DNA from: Gordonia humi
GTDB lineage: Bacteria; Actinomycetota; Actinomycetes; Mycobacteriales; Mycobacteriaceae
Reading direction: 5' to 3'
Length of the DNA stretch: 64,000 bases
Assembly (NCBI RefSeq): GCF_014197435.1
Contig: NZ_JACIFP010000001.1
Location: 372,001-436,000, forward strand
The position numbers and the translations under genes are program-made. The notes beneath the pieces are model-generated. The model ran no database searches and was not told where the DNA came from. It saw only the letters and a list, made by a program, of their open reading frames with translations. Positions 15,951 to 22,808 of the stretch are shown in pieces (within the stretch, counting starts at the first letter, position 1; every line of letters begins with the position of its first letter).

Positions 15951-16472
15951 TCAGTGACCGATCTTGTCCAGAACGGCGGAGAGTTCGTCGGCGAATCCGA
16001 GTCGTGCGGCGATCATGCCGATCTGCTCGTCGGCGTACAGGTCTGTGTCGCCGACGATCACACTCATCACCGCATCCGGGAGACCGAGGTCCGCGAGTAC
16101 CGCGAGGTCGCCCTCCTCCCACGGGTCGACGTCGTCGATCTCATCGGGGTCGAGGTCGGGGACCTCGATGTTCAGGGCGTCGAGCACGTCGACGGCGACG
16201 TCGTAGTCGACGGCCGCGGTCGCATCGGAGACGAGGAGCCGAGCCCCCGACGGCGAGGGCCGGACGACGACGAAGAACTCGTCGTCGACGTCGAGAAGGC
16301 CGAACACCGCACCCGCTGCTCGGAGTTCGCGCAGCTGCAGTTCCGCGTCGTCGAGACTCTCGAGCGCGGACGACTTCAGCGCGGACACCTTCCAGCCCCC
16401 GTCTTCACGGACGACGGCCACCGCGAAACCGTCGACATCGGGGTAATCGCTCTGCGCGACAGGCTTCGCCAT
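15951..16472 (-). CDS. tRNA adenosine deaminase-associated protein
   Basis: A 173-residue acidic protein of an actinobacterial family conserved next to tadA (counterpart of M. tuberculosis Rv3753c beside tadA). DGFAVAVVREDGGWKV opens the protein. FFVVVRPSPSGARLLVSDATAAVDYDVA is the core; an acidic linker DLDPDEIDDVDPWEEGDL follows. No catalytic motif is seen. The partnership with TadA is known only from gene neighbourhood. The ATG at 16472 has TACCGT 7 nt upstream and a -35-like TTGGGA 17 bp before that. Confidence 0.85.
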   Translation of the reverse strand: MAKPVAQSDYPDVDGFAVAVVREDGGWKVSALKSSALESLDDAELQLRELRAAGAVFGLLDVDDEFFVVVRPSPSGARLLVSDATAAVDYDVAVDVLDALNIEVPDLDPDEIDDVDPWEEGDLAVLADLGLPDAVMSVIVGDTDLYADEQIGMIAARLGFADELSAVLDKIGH

Positions 16473-16479
16473 GACCGCA

Positions 16480-16508
16480 ACGGTAGTCGGTTTTCGGTGC
16501 GCTCCCAA
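16480..16508 (-). promoter_or_regulatory. Leaderless promoter of the tadA operon
   Basis: On the minus strand TTGGGA, 17 bp, TACCGT, then 7 nt to the ATG at 16472. Confidence 0.45.
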
Positions 16509-16531
16509 GTCGAAATCCTGTTGCGCCCAGG

Positions 16532-16720
16532 TCAGGACGCTGCCGGATCCATGACCACCGAGCCGAATCCGTACGGCAGGGTCAGAGCAGTCTTCGGGCC
16601 GCTGCGCGTGACGAGCACGGCCCGCCCCAGAGAGAGCAGCATCGTGATCGGCGACCACATCACGGTCGGCAGCTGGACGTCGGCTCCGAGACGCCTCTGG
16701 ATCGTCAGTCGGTCGGTCAT
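16532..16720 (-). CDS. Small hypothetical protein
   Basis: A 62-residue frame beginning MTDRLTIQRRLGADVQL, with a moderately hydrophobic middle (SPITMLLSLGRAVLV) and no known motif. A GGAG lies 8 nt before the ATG at 16720, which supports translation; a GTG at 16726 is the alternative. It lies upstream of, and in the same direction as, the tadA operon. The intact frame, the ribosome-binding site and normal codon use favour a real small gene. Confidence 0.5.
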   Translation of the reverse strand: MTDRLTIQRRLGADVQLPTVMWSPITMLLSLGRAVLVTRSGPKTALTLPYGFGSVVMDPAAS

Positions 16721-16877
16721 TCTCACGGCTCCAATCGGTATCGACGGAAATGCTCGGCACTGATTTTAGAGTGGCATGGATCACTATTCTCGTGTCGGCA
16801 TTGGGCGAACCCGGACACGGCCGACGATCCAGCGGGCGGCGGTCGCTCCGGCCGCACCGATGTGCCACCGTAGACAC

Positions 16878-17825
16878 ATGCCCGCACCGTCGCGCCCCGT
16901 CTGCATCCTCGGCCTCGGCCTCATCGGCGGCTCGCTGCTGCGCCGTCTGGCACCCGAGGTTCCCGCCTTCGGCTACAACCGGTCCGCGGCCACCGTCGAC
17001 GCCGCCGTCGCCGACGGATACGACGCGTCCACCGATCTGGCCGCGACCCTGGCGCGCGCCGCCGAGGTCGACGCCGTCGTCGTGCTGGCCACCCCGGTCA
17101 CCGTGCTCGGACCGATCGTCGACGCCGTCGCCGAGCACGCCCCCGCCTGCCTGCTCACCGATGTCGTGAGCGTGAAGGAGGAGGCGGCTCGGATCGTCGC
17201 CGCACACCATCCGGGTGCCCGCTACGTCGGCGGTCATCCGATGGCCGGCACCGCGCACTCGGGATGGGAGGCGACCGACCCCGCACTGTTCGAGGACGCC
17301 ATGTGGATGATCACCACCCACGACGACACCGATGCGGACGACTGGCTGGCCGTCGCGGCGATCGCGCGCGCTGCGGGCTCATACGTGGTGCCCGCGGCGA
17401 ACGACGCCCACGACCGCGCGGCCGCCGCGATCTCACACAATCCGCATCTGACGGCGGCGGTCACCGCCGCGGTGGGCGCGGGAGAGAGCCTGCTTCCGCT
17501 TCGGCTGGCGGCCGGCAGCTTCCGGGACGGGACGCGGGTAGCCGGGACCGCGCCCGAGCTTCAGCGCGCCATGCTCGAAGCCAATTCCATCGCGTTGCTC
17601 AACACTCTGAGCGAGACGATCGACCGGCTCGTCGCCGCCCGGGATCGGCTCCGGGACCACGGCGACGTCGCCGTGCTCGTCGAGGCGGGTCACCGTGCAC
17701 GTCTGGCGTATGAGGAGATCGCCGGCGGTGCCGTCATGCCGATCGTCGACGTGCGGATCGGCGACGACGGGTGGGCGCAGGAACTGCGCCGTCAGGCTCA
17801 CCAGGCACGAGTCTGGATGGGCTAG
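16878..17825 (+). CDS. tyrA: Prephenate dehydrogenase
   Basis: Oxidatively decarboxylates prephenate to 4-hydroxyphenylpyruvate on the way to tyrosine. The Rossmann motif CILGLGLIGGSLL opens the protein; VVVLATPV, TDVVSVKE and GGHPMAGTAHSGWEA are the family's NAD and substrate motifs. ISHNPHLTAA carries the helical-domain residues. No ACT domain or chorismate mutase is fused; 315 residues is normal. The ATG at 16878 is chosen because the family starts just before the glycine loop. The aromatic aminotransferase that could use its product lies 4 kb downstream. Confidence 0.92.
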   Translation: MPAPSRPVCILGLGLIGGSLLRRLAPEVPAFGYNRSAATVDAAVADGYDASTDLAATLARAAEVDAVVVLATPVTVLGPIVDAVAEHAPACLLTDVVSVKEEAARIVAAHHPGARYVGGHPMAGTAHSGWEATDPALFEDAMWMITTHDDTDADDWLAVAAIARAAGSYVVPAANDAHDRAAAAISHNPHLTAAVTAAVGAGESLLPLRLAAGSFRDGTRVAGTAPELQRAMLEANSIALLNTLSETIDRLVAARDRLRDHGDVAVLVEAGHRARLAYEEIAGGAVMPIVDVRIGDDGWAQELRRQAHQARVWMG

Positions 17826-17861
17826 AGCCCACCCGCACCGGATCGGTCACCGGACGGCTGG

Positions 17862-17909
17862 GACCGGCTGCGGCGCCGGTCACGCCCGATGCCCGTTCCT
17901 CGGACGGGC
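17862..17909. terminator. Paired hairpins between convergent tyrA and PF06475-type gene
   Basis: GACCGGC (17862-17868) pairs with GCCGGTC (17875-17881), and GCCCGT (17891-17896) pairs with ACGGGC (17904-17909). The first stem has the same arms as the hairpin at 7874-7890. No U-tract. Confidence 0.4.
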
Positions 17910-17955
17910 GACGGCGTCTGCCCAGCCGACAGCGGGCGGGTCGAGAGCAGACAGC

Positions 17956-18546
17956 TCAGATCCGGGTCGCCACGCCGGGGTAGTCGAGCACGAGTCCGAG
18001 CCCGTCGATCGTCACCTCGACCGAACCGGCATCGGTCGTCACGACCGCCCTACCGTCACCGATCTCGTACGAGGCGACACCCGGCTCGATCTCGTAGGTC
18101 GGCAGGGTCAGGCTCACCAGCGGCACGTCGGTGAGCGCTCCCTTGCCGAGGTAGGTGTGCCGGAAGATCGGCAGCGCCGACAGGAACGGCGACATCGCCA
18201 CGTCGACGCCCTCGGCACCGTCGAAGTCGCTCTGGATGGTGCTGTACGGCGTCTGCACCATCCACCGGCCGTCCATGTCGCGGCTCAGGTCGAGCGGCGC
18301 CTCACCACCGGACTTCAGTAGTCGGAACGAGAGGCGGCGAGTCACGCCGATGTCGTTGGCGACCAACTCGTAGGACGAGCTGTACGCGTCGGTGTCGGCG
18401 GTCTGCGCGGCGATGATGCGCCCGTAGGCGCGGAGCCGTCCGCCCGCGGTGTTGAGCCGCACCTGTTCGAAGCGGCTGCCGTCGACGGAGCGCCACGTGA
18501 ACATCGTCTTGGCTCCGCTGTCGGGCGCCGCGTCGGTGGAAGTCAC
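17956..18546 (-). CDS. Putative glycolipid-binding domain protein
   Basis: A 196-residue beta-rich protein resembling the PF06475 family (putative glycolipid-binding). Visible are FTWRSVDGSRFEQVRLN with the conserved W and E, AYSSSYELVANDIGVTRRLSFRL, then GRWMV, a late hydrophobic LPTYEIEPGVASYEI and DYPGVATR at the end. The assignment rests on pattern, and the domain's biological role is unknown. The GTG at 18546 has TAACGT 6 nt upstream. There is no signal peptide, so it is cytoplasmic. Confidence 0.6.
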   Translation of the reverse strand: MTSTDAAPDSGAKTMFTWRSVDGSRFEQVRLNTAGGRLRAYGRIIAAQTADTDAYSSSYELVANDIGVTRRLSFRLLKSGGEAPLDLSRDMDGRWMVQTPYSTIQSDFDGAEGVDVAMSPFLSALPIFRHTYLGKGALTDVPLVSLTLPTYEIEPGVASYEIGDGRAVVTTDAGSVEVTIDGLGLVLDYPGVATRI

Positions 18547-18552
18547 ACGTCT

Positions 18553-18558
18553 ACGTTA
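18553..18558 (-). promoter_or_regulatory. Leaderless -10 box (TAACGT)
   Basis: Minus-strand TAACGT ends 6 nt before the GTG at 18546. Confidence 0.4.
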
Positions 18559-18610
18559 GGGCATCGGCGACGATGCGTCGCCGATCAGCGCGGACTGGAG
18601 GACACGCGAA

Positions 18611-19285
18611 TCAGCCGCGCGCCTCGCAGGCGAGGGAGCCGCCGGCGTCGGCGGGCAGTTCGTCGTGCGCGACGGCCTCGCCGTCGACGGTGATGGTGCA
18701 CGACGCCGGTGCGCCCGGCCCCGGGATCACTCGCAGCTGAAGGAGCCCGGTCGAGGTGCGGATCGTCTCACTCCACTTGCCGTCGACGGGGGTCCGCGCG
18801 ATCTTCACGCCGTCGCCGTCGATGTACAGGATGGCCGACCCCGGTGCGGCCTCGACGTCGAGGTCCGCTTCGACGGCCGCGGGCGCCGGTCGCGTGGTCT
18901 CGCCCGGGACCTCGTCGGTCGGTTCGATGGCCTTCGGCAGATACGGGTCGGTGGTGTTCTGGGACACCGGGGTGTCGTCACGCACCGCGGTGCGGTCGGA
19001 GTCGTCGTCTCCGGAGACCAGTTTGAATGCGCCGAACAGCAACAGTACGAGCACGACGACCGACGCCGCGCCCAGGAGAGTGCGGCGTCGCGGATCGCCG
19101 GGCGGCGTCGGAGGCGGCGCATACTGCTGGACGGGTTCGTCAGGGGTCTGCTCGGCCGGCGGATCCTGCCGGTACGCGTACCGTGGGGCGCCGTCGGGGC
19201 CGTATCCGAGCGCCGGGTACTGCTGGCCGATCGCCATCGGCGGCCGATAGCTCGGCTGCTGCGCGTTCGACCGTGGTGAATCCAT
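18611..19285 (-). CDS. MmpS-like membrane protein with proline-rich cytoplasmic tail
   Basis: A 224-residue single-pass protein. Residues 1-68 are Pro/Gln/Tyr-rich (YRPPMAIGQQYPALGYGP), one membrane helix spans about 69-91, an acidic/Thr linker follows, and a C-terminal beta domain (about 145-224) resembles MmpS: ILYIDGDGVKIARTPVDGKW, SCTITVDGEAV and GGSLACEA with two cysteines. Mycobacterial MmpS proteins assist MmpL lipid exporters; no mmpL gene is nearby. The ATG at 19285 follows TACGCT by 7 nt. Confidence 0.7.
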   Translation of the reverse strand: MDSPRSNAQQPSYRPPMAIGQQYPALGYGPDGAPRYAYRQDPPAEQTPDEPVQQYAPPPTPPGDPRRRTLLGAASVVVLVLLLFGAFKLVSGDDDSDRTAVRDDTPVSQNTTDPYLPKAIEPTDEVPGETTRPAPAAVEADLDVEAAPGSAILYIDGDGVKIARTPVDGKWSETIRTSTGLLQLRVIPGPGAPASCTITVDGEAVAHDELPADAGGSLACEARG

Positions 19286-19292
19286 CCCTGCC

Positions 19293-19298
19293 AGCGTA
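19293..19298 (-). promoter_or_regulatory. Leaderless -10 box of MmpS-like gene (TACGCT)
   Basis: Minus-strand TACGCT ends 7 nt before the ATG at 19285. Confidence 0.4.
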
Positions 19299-19337
19299 CG
19301 CGGAACACGGTCCGCATCCGCCACAGAGACGCCGGAC

Positions 19338-19363
19338 GGCCCCGGAGATGATCCCCCGGGGCC
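19338..19363 (-). terminator. Hairpin after small secreted-protein gene
   Basis: GGCCCCGG (19338-19345) pairs with CCGGGGCC (19356-19363) over a 10-nt loop, 23 bp beyond the stop at 19386. There is no U-tract. Confidence 0.45.
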
Positions 19364-19385
19364 GCCCGTCGTGGTCCGCGTCCGA

Positions 19386-19784
19386 CTACCAGCGCGTCCA
19401 CAGTGTCAGCGGCTTGCCACCGTTGGTGTTGATGCTGACCCAGACGACACCGTTCGGGTGCGCCGCCGCCTCGCGGACCATGCGCGTCGCGAGGCCGTGG
19501 CCGTAGTACGCGTTGCGTGACGGGACGTACCAGGTCTGGTACCGCGAGTCGGAGGCGAGCGAGTACGACGTGATGTCGCGCGCCGCGGGCGAGTCGAATA
19601 CCGACTGGATGCCGCTCGCCGCGATCTGCTTGGTCTCCGCGTGCGTGAACGTCAGGAACACGCGTCCGGGCAGTTGCTGTACGGCGACCGCCGACGCGTC
19701 GCCCGCCCCCGCCGTCGCCGTCGCCGAGATGAGCCCGAGGGCGCCGATCGCTGCGAGCGCCAACGCCATGATCTTGTTCTTCAT
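19386..19784 (-). CDS. Small secreted protein, unknown function
   Basis: A 132-residue protein with a classical signal peptide (KNKIMALALAAIGALGLISA, cleavage probably after the Ala-rich TATAGAGDA). The mature part of about 100 residues contains RVFLTFTHAETKQIA, a central RYQTWYVPSRNAYYGHG and WVSINTNGGKPLTLWTRW. No cysteine or known domain is seen. GGGGAGGAAG, a very strong ribosome-binding site, precedes the ATG at 19784, so it is probably well expressed. It is exported; its role is open. Confidence 0.72.
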   Translation of the reverse strand: MKNKIMALALAAIGALGLISATATAGAGDASAVAVQQLPGRVFLTFTHAETKQIAASGIQSVFDSPAARDITSYSLASDSRYQTWYVPSRNAYYGHGLATRMVREAAAHPNGVVWVSINTNGGKPLTLWTRW

Positions 19785-20097
19785 TGCTTCCTCCCCGTAC
19801 CGGCGAGCGCCGGCGTGCAGATTGTTCACGGCAGCCCCCTGCTGCCGAGCTCAGACTACACCACTATTAGCTGATTGTTTGCTATGGGTCGCGTGTCCGC
19901 TTCTTCGGTTGGTCACGAGGCTTGCCGGCGGTGACTACTCGTTGCCGCCCGCCCCGCGCATCCGTCGCGAGTCACCGTGCGGGGACTGATGGGAGGCGGG
20001 CTCAAGGTGGCGCAGCGGAGGGTTGGGAGGGGCCTCGGCGACTGGTCGGATGAATTTCTCGTGGGTTCAAGGAGCGGTCGGGCTATGGGTTCGCGAA

Positions 20098-20484
20098 CTA
20101 CCCGCGGGCAACCGCGGCCTGTTTGGCCGCTTCGACCAGGTGCTCGGCGGCGCGGTTCATCTTCTTCAACTCCGCAGAGGTCAGGTCCTGATGGGTATAG
20201 GCGGCCTTGTTCTTGAAGTTGAGCAGAGTGTTCAGGTGCCGCTCAGATCCGCCGTCCGCTCGCTTGAGCAGGGCGACGGCCTCGCTGTGGTTACCGGTGT
20301 TCGAATGCACCCCGAGACGCACGCAGCAGAGCACGTCGGCGGCCGCGATACCCGCACCCACGTAGAGGTCGCCCGCGGCGTTCGGGTGCGTATCTTCCCC
20401 AAGGTCTGCGAGTTCGAAGAACTCGACCGCCTTGGACAGACGCCCTGCGGTGACCACGGAGTCGCAGTTCCGTTGACTCGACAT
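20098..20484 (-). CDS. HEPN-domain protein (toxin of HEPN/MNT pair)
   Basis: A 128-residue all-helical protein. LLNFKNKAAYTHQDLTSAELKKM near the C-terminus matches the conserved end of HEPN-type proteins paired with nucleotidyltransferases, and GRLSKAVEFFELAD begins the domain. The strict R-x4-6-H RNase motif is not obvious; KNKAAYTH is the closest stretch. The ATG at 20484 overlaps the upstream stop (TGATG), so translation is coupled. In known HEPN/MNT systems the MNT protein neutralises the HEPN RNase by adenylylating it; the same is inferred here. Confidence 0.72.
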   Translation of the reverse strand: MSSQRNCDSVVTAGRLSKAVEFFELADLGEDTHPNAAGDLYVGAGIAAADVLCCVRLGVHSNTGNHSEAVALLKRADGGSERHLNTLLNFKNKAAYTHQDLTSAELKKMNRAAEHLVEAAKQAAVARG

Positions 20485-21125
20485 CAGGACCTCCTCGCTG
20501 AGCGCCGCTGCGCGTTGAACCAGGCCCGCGTGCCCGCAACAGTCAGCCCCTGCTTCGACACGTCATCGAGCAGCGGCTCCCCCGCTGCGGCGGCGGCGCG
20601 GAATTGGCCCTCGGTGTACTCGACGATGCGTCCGTCGTTTCCGGTCCACGCGGCGACCAGTCGTGCGAGTTCAGTCAATCGCTGCTCCCACGCATCGTCG
20701 TCGGAGTCGGCGCCGTGGACCAAGAACAGGTCAATGTCACTGTCGAGACGCATCTTGCCGGTGGCGGCGGAGCCGAACACCGCGGCGTACCGCAGCGTCG
20801 GCCCCCACCCGTCCAGGTGCTGTTCGAGACGACTGAGGAACGTGGAGTTCAGCCGAGACAGCGCCATGATCGGCCCGGCCGCGAGGTGCTCGGCGTTGAG
20901 TCGGTAGATATGGGTTCGCCCTACCTCATCGTGCAGCACCACACCCTGCGCGGTGAGCCGGTTAAGGACCTTGCGGATGCCTTCCCCCGAGGCGGTGGTG
21001 AGGATGCGCTGGACCTGGCTGATTGTGAACGTGACGTCCGCACTCGCCAGGACGGCGAGCACATCACCATCCAGGGTCGGCGTCACCGTGGCGAACGGCT
21101 TGTTCAGCTGCATGATCCACCCCAT
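20484..21125 (-). CDS. Winged-helix/minimal nucleotidyltransferase (antitoxin of HEPN/MNT pair)
   Basis: A 213-residue two-domain protein. Residues 15-80 form a winged helix (FTISQVQRILTTASGEGIRKV, then a wing). Residues 110-180 are a minimal nucleotidyltransferase with GSAATGKMRLDSDIDLFLV, whose GS and DxD residues (118-132) are the catalytic motif. It is the likely antitoxin and, through its DNA-binding domain, the likely autorepressor of the pair. The start is the ATG at 21125 or at 21113. Two palindromic operator-like sites lie directly upstream (21126-21160). Confidence 0.8.
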   Translation of the reverse strand: MGWIMQLNKPFATVTPTLDGDVLAVLASADVTFTISQVQRILTTASGEGIRKVLNRLTAQGVVLHDEVGRTHIYRLNAEHLAAGPIMALSRLNSTFLSRLEQHLDGWGPTLRYAAVFGSAATGKMRLDSDIDLFLVHGADSDDDAWEQRLTELARLVAAWTGNDGRIVEYTEGQFRAAAAAGEPLLDDVSKQGLTVAGTRAWFNAQRRSARRS

Positions 21126-21143
21126 CTCTAACTAAAGTTAGAG
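21126..21143. promoter_or_regulatory. Palindromic operator O1 of HEPN/MNT operon
   Basis: CTCTAACT (21126-21133), AA, AGTTAGAG (21136-21143) is a perfect inverted repeat abutting the first start codon. Its core AACTNNAGTT is shared with O2. Confidence 0.6.
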
Positions 21144-21148
21144 TAACA

Positions 21149-21160
21149 CAACTATAGTTG
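21149..21160. promoter_or_regulatory. Palindromic operator O2 overlapping the -10 box
   Basis: CAACTATAGTTG is a perfect 12-bp palindrome. Its centre is exactly 20 bp from the centre of O1, two helical turns. On the minus strand it contains TATAGT, a good -10 hexamer for the toxin-antitoxin operon. Confidence 0.6.
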
Positions 21161-21359
21161 GAGACATCTGGGTCGCGAACCCCGCTCGTCGCACAGCCTG
21201 CCGCCTACGACACCGGCTTCAGCCGGGAAGACGGCAACGGCACCCACCACGGATGGGGAGGCCCAAGCAGATGAACCACCCCGACGCCACGCCCGGGCTG
21301 TACACACGTTTTGGCCTTTAACCCTTTAACCCCGCATCGAGGCTTGCCCAGGCAGCAGA

Positions 21360-21392
21360 AACGCCAGGCGAAACATCGTTTCACCTGGCGTT
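21360..21392 (-). terminator. Terminator of tRNA-Arg(ACG)
   Basis: A 15-bp stem with one mismatch (AACGCCAGG with CCTGGCGTT, inner GAAAC/GTTTC) and a 3-nt loop. It starts 8 nt after the tRNA 3' end, with a short T run on the minus strand. Confidence 0.7.
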
Positions 21393-21399
21393 ACCGTGG

Positions 21400-21472
21400 T
21401 GCGCCCGTAGGGATTCGAACCCCAAACCTTCTGATCCGTAGTCAGATGCTCTATCCGTTGAGCTACGGGCGC
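21400..21472 (-). tRNA. tRNA-Arg (anticodon ACG)
   Basis: A 73-nt tRNA. The acceptor stem GCGCCCG pairs with CGGGCGC, with A as discriminator. The anticodon loop CTACGGA gives ACG, and GGTTCGAATC is the T loop. It is the substrate of TadA, whose gene is at 15471. Confidence 0.97.
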
Positions 21473-21535
21473 GTGGCCCTGATCGAGTGTACCCGATCAG
21501 ATATTCAGTTCTACCAAGGGCGTTACCTCGGTCGG

Positions 21536-21624
21536 CGGAGGCGAGAGGATTTGAACCTCCGGTCCCGTTTTAGCGAGACAATTCATTAGCAGTGAATCCC
21601 ATTCGGCCGCTCTGGCACGCCTCC
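21536..21624 (-). tRNA. tRNA-Ser (anticodon GCT)
   Basis: An 89-nt class II tRNA. The acceptor stem GGAGGCG pairs with CGCCTCC, with G as discriminator. The anticodon loop CTGCTAA gives GCT. The variable arm is long and GGTTCAAATC forms the T loop. CCA is not encoded. It reads AGC/AGU codons. Confidence 0.96.
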
Positions 21625-21726
21625 TAGCGGGTGTTCGTTTCCGAACTTCCGAGGCAAAACATTACACAGACGGATCCAGCATCTGCAAATCGGCTGGCCG
21701 ATGTGCATCTCACCGCTGGTCAAGCA

Positions 21727-21732
21727 TACATT
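21727..21732 (+). promoter_or_regulatory. Leaderless -10 box of aminotransferase gene (TACATT)
   Basis: TACATT ends 6 nt before the GTG at 21739. Confidence 0.4.
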
Positions 21733-21738
21733 CGAGGG

Positions 21739-22800
21739 GTGACACCGCGTATGAGACCAGATCTGGAGTCCCTGCCCGTCTATGTTCCCGGCAAGACCTA
21801 CCCGGGAGCGATCAAGTTGGCGAGCAACGAGGTGACTCATCCTCCGCTGCCCAGCGTGATGTCGGCGATAACGGAGGCGGCGGCCACCGCCAACCGCTAT
21901 CCGGACAACGGAGCGGTGGAGTTGACCGAGGAACTCGCCAAGTCGCTCGGCGTGACCACCGATGAGGTCCAGGCGGGCTGCGGGTCGGTGATCCTCTGTC
22001 AGAACCTGATCACTGCGACGTCTGGCCCGGGCGACGAGGTGCTGTTCGCCTGGCGCTCGTTCGAGACGTACCCGCTCGCGACCCAGGTGGCGGGAGCGAG
22101 CGCCGTCCAGGTCCCGCTGACCGGCGACGCCGTGCACGATCTCGAGGCGATGGCCGCGGCGATTACCGATCGCACCCGGCTGATCTTCGTGTGCAACCCG
22201 AACAACCCGACCGGCACCGTCGTCGAGGCCGCGGCACTGCGCGCGTTCCTCGAGAAGGTGCCGTCCGAGGTGGTCGTCGCCCTCGACGAGGCGTATTTCG
22301 AGTACGCGCGCCTCGACGAGGCACACGCCTACGACGGGATCGAGCTGCACCGCGAGTTCGACAACGTGGTGGTGCTGCGCACCTTCTCGAAGGCGTACGG
22401 TCTGGCAGCCCTCCGCATCGGCTACGCCGTGGGCCATCCGTCGGTGATCACCGCGCTCGGCAAGATCCACGTGCCGTTCAGTGTCGGCACTCTCTCGCAG
22501 GCCGCGGCGGTCGCCTCACTGCACGCGCAGGACGAGTTGCTCGCTCGCACGGACGACGTCGCCGCCGAACGCGCTCGTGTCACGGCGGCACTGCGCGAAC
22601 TCGGATACTCGGTGCCCGATTCGCAGGCCAACTTCGTCTGGCTCGCCCTCGGCGAGGACGCGGCGCCGTTCGCGGCCGCCTGCACCGAGGGCGGCGTGGT
22701 CGTGCGCCCGTTCGCCGGCGACGGCGTCCGCGTCACCGTCACCAAACGCGAGGAGGACGACGCCTTCCTCGCGATCGCACGCGACTGGGCTCAGCGGTAA
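21739..22800 (+). CDS. pat: Aromatic amino acid/histidinol-phosphate aminotransferase (Pat/HisC2 type)
   Basis: A fold-type I PLP aminotransferase of 353 residues. K218 in RTFSKAYGLAALRIGY is the PLP lysine, and NPNNPTGT and DEAYFEYA are cofactor contacts. The N-terminus LPVYVPGKTYPGAIKLASNE is characteristic of mycobacterial HisC2/Pat (Rv3772), which transaminates phenylpyruvate and 4-hydroxyphenylpyruvate. The GTG at 21739 matches that family's start and has a -10-like box 6 nt upstream. With tyrA in this window it can complete tyrosine and phenylalanine synthesis; histidinol phosphate as alternative substrate is less likely. Confidence 0.88.
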   Translation: MTPRMRPDLESLPVYVPGKTYPGAIKLASNEVTHPPLPSVMSAITEAAATANRYPDNGAVELTEELAKSLGVTTDEVQAGCGSVILCQNLITATSGPGDEVLFAWRSFETYPLATQVAGASAVQVPLTGDAVHDLEAMAAAITDRTRLIFVCNPNNPTGTVVEAAALRAFLEKVPSEVVVALDEAYFEYARLDEAHAYDGIELHREFDNVVVLRTFSKAYGLAALRIGYAVGHPSVITALGKIHVPFSVGTLSQAAAVASLHAQDELLARTDDVAAERARVTAALRELGYSVPDSQANFVWLALGEDAAPFAAACTEGGVVVRPFAGDGVRVTVTKREEDDAFLAIARDWAQR

Positions 22801-22808
22801 GAGACGCC

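Noticed and set aside
20098..21472. HEPN/MNT genes as an island integrated at tRNA-Arg
   Set aside because: No second copy of the tRNA 3' end and no integrase is visible to the left.
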